The translations under genes and the position numbers were made by a program. Below are positions 1-8,200 of a DNA stretch of 26,295 nt, one piece after another. Source of the stretch: CAZJAH01 sp964544155 (GTDB lineage Bacteria; Bacteroidota; Ignavibacteria; Kapaibacteriales; UBA2268). The stretch is from contig CAZJAH010000041.1 of the NCBI GenBank assembly GCA_964544155.1, forward strand, positions 1 to 26,295. Reading direction: 5' to 3'. Every line of letters begins with the position of its first letter. The stretch's first letter is position 1. The notes under the pieces are model-generated. The model was not told where the DNA came from. It worked only from the letters and a program-made list of their open reading frames with translations, and searched no databases.

Positions 1-48
1 ATGTGTCGTCGCGTGTTGTTTTTTGGTGACCAGTCGTTCTCAAACCAC

Positions 49-74
49 AAAAGCAGGCGCCCTGGCCTGCTTTT
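49..74. terminator. Bidirectional hairpin terminator
   Basis: A perfect 10-bp inverted repeat (AAAAGCAGGC at 49-58 and GCCTGCTTTT at 65-74) encloses a 6-base loop. Because the stem is flanked by A on one side and T on the other, it can act as an intrinsic terminator in both directions. It lies about 30 bp beyond the stop codon of the minus-strand receiver/kinase gene (105-1253) and would end that two-gene transcript. Confidence 0.8.
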
Positions 75-104
75 AAATCAAGATCTAATATAGTTATTTG
101 GGCG

Positions 105-1253
105 CTATTCAATCGCGGGCAGGGTAAATGTGAAAGCCGAGCCTTTGCCTTTTTCGCTGACGGCTGAGATACTTCCACCCTGCTTTTCGACGAGTTCCCT
201 GCACAGGATAAGGCCAAGCCCTGTGCCGTATTCGTTGTTGGTGCCGGGGGTACTGAACTTCTGATCTATCCTGAAAAGTTTCTTAATATCGTTTTCGGAA
301 ATACCTATACCGGAATCTTTCACAGAGATGTGAACAGTATTGCCGTTCATTTCGGCTGATATTTCAATTTCGCCGCCCGCCGGTGTGAATTTTATGGCAT
401 TCCCAAGTAAATTGCGAAAAATAGTATTGAGCATGTTGTTATCGGCCATAACCTGCAAACCTTTCTTGACATTAGAGCTGACTGAGATTTTCTTATCTTC
501 TATATTATTCTGCATAAGCTGTATAGCCCTGTCAGCGGCTTCAGCTATATCTATGTTCATCGGGTAATATTCCATTCGCCCCATTTGAGTCCGGGACCAC
601 TCCAGAAGGTTCTCCAGAAGGTTGAAAAGCCTTTTTGCGGCTGTATTCATGCTCTGGGCGATATTACTAATTTCTTTAGGTTCCAAAATTTCTATTTCAT
701 CGGCAAGCAGTTCCGAAAGTCCTATGAATCCGCTAAAGGGGCCTCTCAGATCATGAGAAATAATAGAAAAGAATTTATCCTTGCTGGCGTTGGCATTTTG
801 AAGTTTATCCCGGGTTTCCAACAGCCGGGAGTTATATTCTTTTATGGCATCATTTGATAATTTAAGCTTGACGTGAGTTTTTACCCTGCTGATAAGCTCT
901 ATAGAATTAAAGGGCTTAGTAACAAAATCCACGGCGCCTGTCTTAAATCCTTTTATAATATCATCCGATTCTGCTTTGCCGGTAAGGAATATCACGGGTA
1001 TATCTCTGGTATCCGGGTTAGACTGCAGTTTTTCGCAGACTTCATAACCGTCCATATCAGGCATCATGATATCAAGCAGGATCAGATCGGGCATACTGGT
1101 CTCAACAACAGTAAGCGCCTGACTGCCGTTTGAAGCAAAGGATATCTGGAAACCTTCACTATTGAGAATACTGCTCAGAATCTGGAGATTCTTTGGAATA
1201 TCATCAACAATCAATATCAGGGGTGTTTTGTCCAAAAAATTCTTTAGTTCCAT
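105..1253 (-). CDS. Response-regulator/histidine-kinase protein (REC-HisKA-HATPase)
   Basis: This 382-residue protein has no signal peptide or membrane segment and should be cytoplasmic. Residues about 12-125 form a receiver domain with the phospho-acceptor Asp at about 61 (LLDIMMPDMDGY), the LTGK strand and the KP loop (VTKPFN). A coiled linker leads to a HisKA dimerisation helix with the phospho-accepting His at about 167 (ISHDLRGP), then a HATPase_c domain with an N box (Asn285 in NLLGNAIKF), G1 (DSGIGI) and G2 (GTGLGL). The receiver-first order is typical of kinases that take phosphate from an upstream hybrid kinase. It lies 37 bp downstream of the hybrid kinase gene on the same strand, so the two probably form an operon and a phosphorelay. 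There is no DNA-binding output domain. Its ATG at 1253 is the natural start, just before the receiver. The target and signal cannot be read from the sequence. Confidence 0.93.
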   Translation of the reverse strand: MELKNFLDKTPLILIVDDIPKNLQILSSILNSEGFQISFASNGSQALTVVETSMPDLILLDIMMPDMDGYEVCEKLQSNPDTRDIPVIFLTGKAESDDIIKGFKTGAVDFVTKPFNSIELISRVKTHVKLKLSNDAIKEYNSRLLETRDKLQNANASKDKFFSIISHDLRGPFSGFIGLSELLADEIEILEPKEISNIAQSMNTAAKRLFNLLENLLEWSRTQMGRMEYYPMNIDIAEAADRAIQLMQNNIEDKKISVSSNVKKGLQVMADNNMLNTIFRNLLGNAIKFTPAGGEIEISAEMNGNTVHISVKDSGIGISENDIKKLFRIDQKFSTPGTNNEYGTGLGLILCRELVEKQGGSISAVSEKGKGSAFTFTLPAIE

Positions 1254-1290
1254 TGTTTATTCACATTAGTTTAATTTTAACTGATATAAT

Positions 1291-4200
1291 TTACAATTCA
1301 AGAATATCATTTCTCATTTTCCCGAAAAAATCCATCAAACCGGAAATACTCTCAAAATCGAAGGCGGCAACGGCGTCCTTTAGCTCTCTGCCGATAAGTT
1401 CAACGGGATGAATACGCAGCTCGCTGCCGGTAATCAAAAGTTCATCGGCAAAAAGGGATATTTCATGCACGATTGAAGAGCTCTGTGCCCGAAGCCATTT
1501 ATCGTATAATTCACCTTCTAATTTTTGTTTTATAAGATCTAACTCGCAGGAAGTCATTTCGTTTAAATAATCTTTCCCGAATATGGCAGAGGGTGCTTTT
1601 TTATCATTATCCCGTAGTTCATTTTTTTTTAAATAGTAGCGCAAAATAGTCAAAAGCTGATACTTTTTTATGGGTTTTAGCAAGACTGTATCGAAAAGCT
1701 GGCTTCTAAGCTCGATATCATCACTGAATAATGTGGAAGCCGTAAGGGCAATGATAGCTGTATGATTAAGGTGCTTAAACTTTTTTATTTGCTCAGCTAC
1801 CTGATAACCATCTAAGCCCGGCATCTTAATATCAAGGAGAATGACATCCGGAACTTCGCTTTCTGCAAGGGCAAGAGCGGTATCGCCATCGGAAGCAAAT
1901 ATTAAATCCAGTCGGGTATTCTCCAGGAAGCCGGAAATCAGCTCTCTGTTGCTCTTATTATCATCAGCAATCAGAACTCTGCCGGCAGGAAATGCCGACC
2001 CGTCGTCGATTATTTTAGTGACAATATTTTGTTCATGGCTGCCTTTTTTAATTCCTGTCAATGAAAATGAGAAAATAGATCCTTCGCCGGGTTTACTTTT
2101 AAGCCTTATTGAGCCGCCCATCAAATCAATAAGGCGTTTAGTTATGGTAAGCCCCAGTCCGGTGCCGCCGAATTTACTGGTATTCTGTCCTTTTTTCTGA
2201 ATAAAGGCATCGAAAATTATCTTTTGGTCATCTTCAGGAATACCTATACCTGTATCCTTAACCATTACGTTAAGCCCTGTCAGTTCATCAATTTGGCTGC
2301 CGGAGTCGATTCTGATTTCAATACTGCCTTCCTCGGTGAATTTGATGGCATTCCCGACAAGATTGAATATTATCTGCCTGAACCTTACTTCATCCAGCAA
2401 TAAATAATCCGGAACTTTTTCGTCGATAATGATCTTGAATTCAAGGTTCTTTTCATCAGTTTTAAGCCGGAAGATAGTTTTAATATCTTCCAGTAAAGCC
2501 CGAATATCTACATCTTCGAAATGTAATTCCATTTTACCGGATTCGATCTTCGAGAGGTCTAGTATATCATTAATCAGCCTGAGGAGGCTTTTGCCGCTTG
2601 ACACAATAGATTCAATATAAGAATTGAGCTTTGGTTCTTCGATCTGTTCTTTTAGCAGCTGCGAAAAACCTAATATGGCGTTCATTGGCGTTCTGATCTC
2701 ATGGCTCATATTTGCCAAAAACTCAGTTTTGGCTTTAGTAGCAAATTCTGCTGTTTCCTTGGCTATGGCAAGTTCATTAACGGTCCGGGAAAGCCTGTCC
2801 CTTTGGTGCTCCAGCTTGGCTTTGGCTATTTCGAGGTCTTTTGTGTACCAAAGCAGCTTATCTTCCGCATTCGCCTGCTCTGTGATATCCATAAATGTCC
2901 AAATACGTCCAATGATATCATTATTTGAAAATTCGGGTTTGGAAGTCATAAAAAAAACTTCTCCGTTCTTCAAATGGATTTTTTCATTAACCGCATCAGC
3001 AGGATTATTCAATACGGAATTGATTTTTTTAATAAAATACACCGGGTCCGTGAGTTTTTTTGATAAGCGCTCAAATAGTTCCATAAAAGAGGGATTTCTT
3101 TCCGGAAATGATGGTTCAAGTTCCCACATATAGATGAATTGCCTGTTCCATCCCGATATATTCATTTGATTATCAAACGCGACTATGCCTTCATTTATGG
3201 ATTCAAGTGTAGCGGATATAAATGAATGAGATTTCCTTATGTCATCTTCATATTTCTTGCGATTAGTAATGTCCTCCTTTATGGCAATAAAATGCGTAAT
3301 ATTACCCTTGCTATCAATAATTGGAGCTATAGAGGAATATTCCCAGAATATGCTGCCGTCTTTCTTTCTGTTGCAAAAACGTCCGTACCAGACATTCCCA
3401 TTTATAATGGTATTCCAAAGTTCACGGTAAATGCCTTCCTCGGTTATACCTGATTTCAATATCCTTGGGTTTTGGCCTATGGCTTCATTAAAGTTGAAGC
3501 CGGTAAGTTTTTCAAAAAATGGATTAACGTATTCGATCGTGCCAAATTTATCGGTAATTACTATTGATACAGGGCTTTGTTCGAAAGCCATGTTCATAAT
3601 GCGGATTTCTTCTTCTGCTTTTTTAAGTTTGGTTATATCATGCCGTATAGAAATAAACTGAAAGGGATTCCCATCTTCATCATTTAGGGGAACTATTGTG
3701 GTACTGAACCAAATATCTCCGCCGGATTTACTTTTGTTTTTGATTTCGCCTTTCCATATATTCCCTTTGTAAACCTCTTCCCATAGCCCGGAAAAAAAGT
3801 CATCGCTATGATAACCGCTATTTAAAATATCATGTTTTTTGCCTATTACCTCGGATTGGTTAAATCCGGTAATTTCATAAAATCCGGAATTGGCATAAGT
3901 AATAAATCCATCCTGATCGGCAAAATCAATAATGGCAGCGGCGTCAAGGGCTTTGTGCTGAAATTCTAACTGTCGCATTAGCTCATTGAGCTGTTGCTGC
4001 TTAGCACGGGTTTCGTCAAATTCGTTAACATTATTCTGAATAATATCTTTTACATATCCCGCTATAAACAAAAGATATACTTCGATGAACTCATCATGAA
4101 ACTTATCCCCTGGAGAAACTTCGCAGGCAAGGTATATAGATTGGCCTTTATTATTTGCTGCCCTATACACACGGCTATATCCACGGCTATGTAAAAGATC

Positions 4201-4407
4201 TTCGATTTTTGAATCATCCGGCTTGTCAATATCCTCCGGGATGATCTTACCATGCGAGGCAGCCGGAATAATATTTTTGCCAGATACGGTATAGGCCGCT
4301 ATGGATCCTGTTTCAAATTTTTGGGATAATAGATACAAAGATCTTTGTAGAGCCTCACCGGGATCATTTTCTATGAATAAGATCAGAAGATCTTTTTGGA
4401 AACCCAA
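1291..4407 (-). CDS. Soluble multi-PAS hybrid sensor histidine kinase
   Basis: A cytoplasmic sensor kinase of about 1038 residues without membrane segments. The first ~130 residues look GAF-like (weak call). Three PAS domains follow at about 150-265, 270-390 and 395-510; the first two carry the typical PAS core (ITGF, LTGF). After a coiled coil come HisKA with the acceptor His at about 569 (MSHEIRTP), HATPase_c (Asn686 in NLVGNAIKF; DTGIGIP; GGTGLGL) and a receiver domain with Asp about 859 (LLDIKMPGLDGY). The last ~95 residues are a helical domain in the place where hybrid kinases often carry an Hpt domain, but I see no HxLKG motif. No ATG precedes residue 143; the start shown is TTG, and an in-frame ATT at 4429-4431, 8 bases after AAGG, is an alternative. 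It is first in an operon with the receiver/kinase gene and probably senses a cytosolic or redox signal, which is inference. Confidence 0.92.
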   Translation of the reverse strand: MGFQKDLLILFIENDPGEALQRSLYLLSQKFETGSIAAYTVSGKNIIPAASHGKIIPEDIDKPDDSKIEDLLHSRGYSRVYRAANNKGQSIYLACEVSPGDKFHDEFIEVYLLFIAGYVKDIIQNNVNEFDETRAKQQQLNELMRQLEFQHKALDAAAIIDFADQDGFITYANSGFYEITGFNQSEVIGKKHDILNSGYHSDDFFSGLWEEVYKGNIWKGEIKNKSKSGGDIWFSTTIVPLNDEDGNPFQFISIRHDITKLKKAEEEIRIMNMAFEQSPVSIVITDKFGTIEYVNPFFEKLTGFNFNEAIGQNPRILKSGITEEGIYRELWNTIINGNVWYGRFCNRKKDGSIFWEYSSIAPIIDSKGNITHFIAIKEDITNRKKYEDDIRKSHSFISATLESINEGIVAFDNQMNISGWNRQFIYMWELEPSFPERNPSFMELFERLSKKLTDPVYFIKKINSVLNNPADAVNEKIHLKNGEVFFMTSKPEFSNNDIIGRIWTFMDITEQANAEDKLLWYTKDLEIAKAKLEHQRDRLSRTVNELAIAKETAEFATKAKTEFLANMSHEIRTPMNAILGFSQLLKEQIEEPKLNSYIESIVSSGKSLLRLINDILDLSKIESGKMELHFEDVDIRALLEDIKTIFRLKTDEKNLEFKIIIDEKVPDYLLLDEVRFRQIIFNLVGNAIKFTEEGSIEIRIDSGSQIDELTGLNVMVKDTGIGIPEDDQKIIFDAFIQKKGQNTSKFGGTGLGLTITKRLIDLMGGSIRLKSKPGEGSIFSFSLTGIKKGSHEQNIVTKIIDDGSAFPAGRVLIADDNKSNRELISGFLENTRLDLIFASDGDTALALAESEVPDVILLDIKMPGLDGYQVAEQIKKFKHLNHTAIIALTASTLFSDDIELRSQLFDTVLLKPIKKYQLLTILRYYLKKNELRDNDKKAPSAIFGKDYLNEMTSCELDLIKQKLEGELYDKWLRAQSSSIVHEISLFADELLITGSELRIHPVELIGRELKDAVAAFDFESISGLMDFFGKMRNDILEL

Positions 4408-4607
4408 TAATGTTTGTATATTTATAGTAATATTTAATTCCTTCGATTACATATTGCTGTGAAGCTGGAATTATTTTCGTCCTTAAATCTATAAAATTTA
4501 TGGCTGATACATATTTATTTTGCATTAATTTTTTTTAATAAGCGATGCTAAAAAACTTATAGTTTACGTCTATTAACCTTATTATTTTGTCGATTTAAGA
4601 AGTATAC

Positions 4608-4628
4608 AAACAGCAATAATTGCTGTTT
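4608..4628. repeat. Perfect 9-bp inverted repeat
   Basis: AAACAGCAA (4608-4616) and TTGCTGTTT (4620-4628) are exact reverse complements around a 3-base spacer TAA. This could be a short hairpin in a transcript or a dimeric regulator's operator. It sits about 200 bp upstream of both divergent genes. No T-run directly follows on the plus strand, so it is not a strong terminator. Confidence 0.45.
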
Positions 4629-4670
4629 AAAGGCAGAACTTTTCGAAATAATCCAAGTGTACTTTTATTA

Positions 4671-4706
4671 AGGCTGAAACTGACAGGTATTGAAAACCTG
4701 CAGCCT
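4671..4706 (+). promoter_or_regulatory. Bulged stem-loop in the upstream leader of the 4811 gene
   Basis: AGGCTG (4671-4676) pairs with CAGCCT (4701-4706), and CAGGT (4684-4688) pairs with ACCTG (4696-4700). The right arm is continuous and the left arm has a 7-base bulge (4677-4683); the apical loop is ATTGAAA. The structure lies about 105 bases before the lipoprotein start and, if transcribed, would be a structured leader. Function is unknown and it may be chance. Confidence 0.3.
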
Positions 4707-4810
4707 GTACTTTTGCCTGCAAAATTTAATAAAAAATTTGATTTGTCACGAATTGAAATTAAATTATTGATATTGAAGGTTAATATTATCAAACAAATCT
4801 GGAATAGATT

Positions 4811-5260
4811 ATGAAATTTATTATTTCCGCCGCCATTATTTATATGACTTTGGCCGGATGCTATCCTCCCGGTTACGTTGACAGATACTCATCTGAACCG
4901 CCTGATAGGGCTAAGATTCCCAAAAGTGTAAAATTCATAGCTCAATCCGGTACGAGCCATTCTCTTTTCCAGACTGTTATTGATATTGACAGCAGGGAAA
5001 TAGTAATTTTGGAATATTATAACGGCGAATTAAGGCGGGTGTACAGGCCGGGAATGAAAATCAATCCCGAAGATTACGGATTCAATGATATTTTATCAAC
5101 TGACGCGCCTGACACTCCAGAACTCGATGAACACGATAAAATGGCCAAAGAGTTGCGGGAATTGAAAGAAGCAGAAGAAGCAGCCGGAGCTAAGGAAAAA
5201 CAAAAAAAGAAAGGCGATGAGGACGGCCAAAAGAAAGAAAATAAAAAGAAGGATAATTAG
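4811..5260 (+). CDS. Small lipoprotein with a charged C-terminal tail, function unknown
   Basis: A 149-residue protein beginning with a lipoprotein signal: a short hydrophobic segment and a lipobox LAGC with the modified Cys at residue 17, so it should be exported and lipidated. Residues about 40-90 look like a small beta-rich domain (VIDIDSREIVILEYYNGELRRVY). The last ~45 residues are almost entirely Glu, Lys and Asp, a likely disordered or coiled tail. I do not recognise a family. The start ATG at 4811 is fixed by the signal peptide; only a weak GGA lies upstream. Its stop codon (5258-5260) overlaps the stop codon (5257-5259) of the convergent gene, so the two transcripts overlap at their 3' ends and there is no room for a terminator between them. 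Confidence 0.82.
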   Translation: MKFIISAAIIYMTLAGCYPPGYVDRYSSEPPDRAKIPKSVKFIAQSGTSHSLFQTVIDIDSREIVILEYYNGELRRVYRPGMKINPEDYGFNDILSTDAPDTPELDEHDKMAKELRELKEAEEAAGAKEKQKKKGDEDGQKKENKKKDN

Positions 5261-8200
5261 CGGGAAATAAGAAATTTCCTTATGTATACACCGCCTGGAG
5301 TTTTTAGAGTTATGTAATATACTCCGTTCGGGTATTTAGCCGTTATAAGGGGAATTTCATAATAACCCGGCTCAGCGTCAAATGCAGCCACGGTTTCCAG
5401 TTCGCTGCCGTAAATATCAAATAATTTGATAACTGTGCGCCCGGATTCTATCAGGTTCATCGGGAAATATGTGATGTCATCAGCCGGATTAGGCTTATTC
5501 ATGAAAAGGGCAAGTACTCCCGTATCCTCTATCAGCCGGGTGCCTCCTTCTTCACAAACTCCAAGCAGCCTGAAACTGCCATCTACCTCGCTAATAAATA
5601 TTTCTTCATTATCGCTTCTGGTTCTTTCAAGTATTATTGGCGTGTAAACCGTATCGCCGAGCGCGGCAATGAATTCCAGGCGGGCGATTTCCGACGAACC
5701 GATCAATTCCAGGCTGTCCAGCTCAATTATCCGTAAGCCTTTCTCTATTATACCTTCGGGGGTATTAGCTGTTGGTATAAGCAAATTTGCATTCATCATT
5801 ATTACAGTCGAATAACTGTAATCCACCAGGTTTACTCCCTGTTCCAGATTGTTCATTTTTAGGCTTATACTCACTGTATCGCCGGGGTAGGCCTCTTTAT
5901 TGCCGGCTGACAACGATGCGTGAGGATATCCGTTTACATCTGCCAAAGCAGTAAATCCCCTTCTTATGCCGCATAATCCTTCGAATTCGATAAATTCCTC
6001 ATAAGTATTTCCGGCCATACCGCCGTTGAATTTTACTGTAACTACTGAAGTCCCTCCCGGCTTAGTGATTTCCGGATATACATCTTCCACGACAAAATAA
6101 TCGCCGCTGCCGTCGTAGCTCCATTCAATCGGTACCGATCCTTCATTCGATAATATAATTGAAGAGCGCGATTCAATACTTTGCCGTATCTCATCAAAAA
6201 TCATAAAATCGGATTCAAACCTGAAATCTGTTATGTCCTTATGTCCACTCAAAGAAACAATTGTTAATCCGTCAGGTTCATTTATAGCGTTCGACAGTAT
6301 ATGCAATCCGGCAGTTTTTTTTCCTTCTTCCATAGCAGAAAACCGGATACTGAACTGCATGCTTTCTTCGGGCTCGATTTCAATATTCTCAACCGCCCCG
6401 CCTATAAATGAAAAATCAGCGCTGTCAGCGCCGGTAATGTTTATTGTGCTTATATACAAAGGTGTAGAGCCGGAGTTTTGAATAAACAATGTACGGACCG
6501 AATTCTGACTGTCGCAAAGCAGTGTATCAAATTCAATGGAGCTGTTGGCAGCGATTTCAGCCAAATTACTGCCGGCTGTTGCGATAAGTGTAATTTTCTG
6601 CTGAAATCCGCAGTCATCATTAAAAACAGCTTCATATGTATATGTTCCGGTTTCAGTGGCTCCGTTAAAGCGTATGATCACTTTTGAACTCTCACCGGGT
6701 GATATTTCTTCAGGATTTGTACTAATCGGATTAAACAGGCCTTTCGATTCGGGTAATTCAATGTTATAAGGCATTGTACCTGTATTTGTAACTGTAAATT
6801 CAAAATCCGCGCTATCGCCTTCGGGTATTTCTCTTATTTCCAGAATTTTTTCAGATATAGCAATGGAAGATGTATCCTTTCGGGCTGATACATTTATTAG
6901 ATAACTGTTACCGGCATCTTCGGTTTGATTTGTATTTATAATTAATTCAGAATTATAATAACCGGCTTCGGGAGGTCGAAAACCTACATGAATATCAACT
7001 TTATCACCGGGCAGAACGGTATCTGCGCTAATATTAATTACATTGAAATAATCATTGTTAAATATAGCGCTGTTTATTGCCAAATAGCCGTCCCCTGAAT
7101 TAGTTATACTTATTACCGTATCGGCAGAGCTTATATCGCAATCAATCGGGGCTATGTTGATTTCCTTTACGGCGCTGACCTGCGGTGCTGTGCCTTCGCC
7201 GAAAAGATTGACTGTAAGCGGGTATCCCGGGTTGTTCTTAATTAAAAGCGAACCGCTGGTTTTCCCGGTATTCTCGGGAGTGAATTCGACTTCTAATTCT
7301 CCGGTATCACCGGGCGCTATATCAAACCCGCCCTGAGTCAGGCAGGTAAAGTGCTTATCGTCCGGGCCGGTATTTTCAATTTCCGTAATTGTAAGATTTG
7401 ATGTAGAACGATTAACAATAAGTTTTTTGATTATACTTGATCTGCCGCCGATATTCACATTACCGAAATTTATCAATTTATCGGCTAAAAAAGGTATACT
7501 TTCAGAAGCCGATCCGTTGATATCCGATGTAAATAGTTTTGTTTTTGTATAAACGCTTAATTGAGCAGATGCGTCTCCGGGTGAATCGCGGCGGAATTCA
7601 ATTTCAACCGGTAAAGAGTCTCCGGAATTTAAGGAGATACTCTCGGGCGCATTCAGTATCTGGAAATCATTTCCGTTTTCGCTGTTAATACTTAGTGAAT
7701 CTATTGTGACAGAAGCCCGCGAAATATTTACCACGGCGTCATTTATCAATAATACCTTTCTGCCGCCGGCGGAAATTTCGCCGAAATCGAAGTCTTCTAA
7801 ATCTAGTTCGGGCTCAATTATTGAAAAAGCGGCATCGGATTTATCTTGTAAAAGCACTTCGCTTTCATAAGGCACGTCTTTTGGAGAAATGAACTTAATT
7901 TTCCCGTTTCCAAGGCCGAGAGCAAGATAATTAGCATCGAACCGCCAGTCAATACTTTGGATAGAGGCTTCATTTTCGGTATAAAAAAAGTAAGGTTCTT
8001 CTGTTAGTATGTTCCAGATTTTGAGCTTATTAGAATTTTCAATTACTGCTACATACTTTCCGAGAGGATCCCAGGCAATATCGCGAATTTCCCCGTTTAC
8101 GGCAAAATAGGTAAGTTTAATGCCGTTATTGGAATCCCATAACCACAAAGTATCGCCCCTGCCTCCTAAAGCCAGATTATTTCCGTTAGGGCTCCATTCC

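Larger units (their letters stand above)
4408..4810. other. Gene-free AT-rich spacer between divergent genes
   Basis: This 403-bp stretch separates the minus-strand hybrid kinase from the plus-strand lipoprotein and should hold the promoters of both. I see no convincing protein in it. A 64-residue frame at 4620-4814 begins at TTG, has no family resemblance and runs over the lipoprotein start. Two inverted-repeat structures are present (4608-4628 and 4671-4706) and are listed separately. No promoter could be assigned with confidence. Confidence 0.7.

Noticed and set aside
1..93. A 30-codon frame from the first base of the window.
   Set aside because: It runs through the terminator hairpin and has no protein character; probably non-coding.
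4620..4814. A 64-codon frame before the lipoprotein gene.
   Set aside because: It starts with TTG inside an inverted repeat, shows no protein-like pattern and overlaps the well-supported lipoprotein start.
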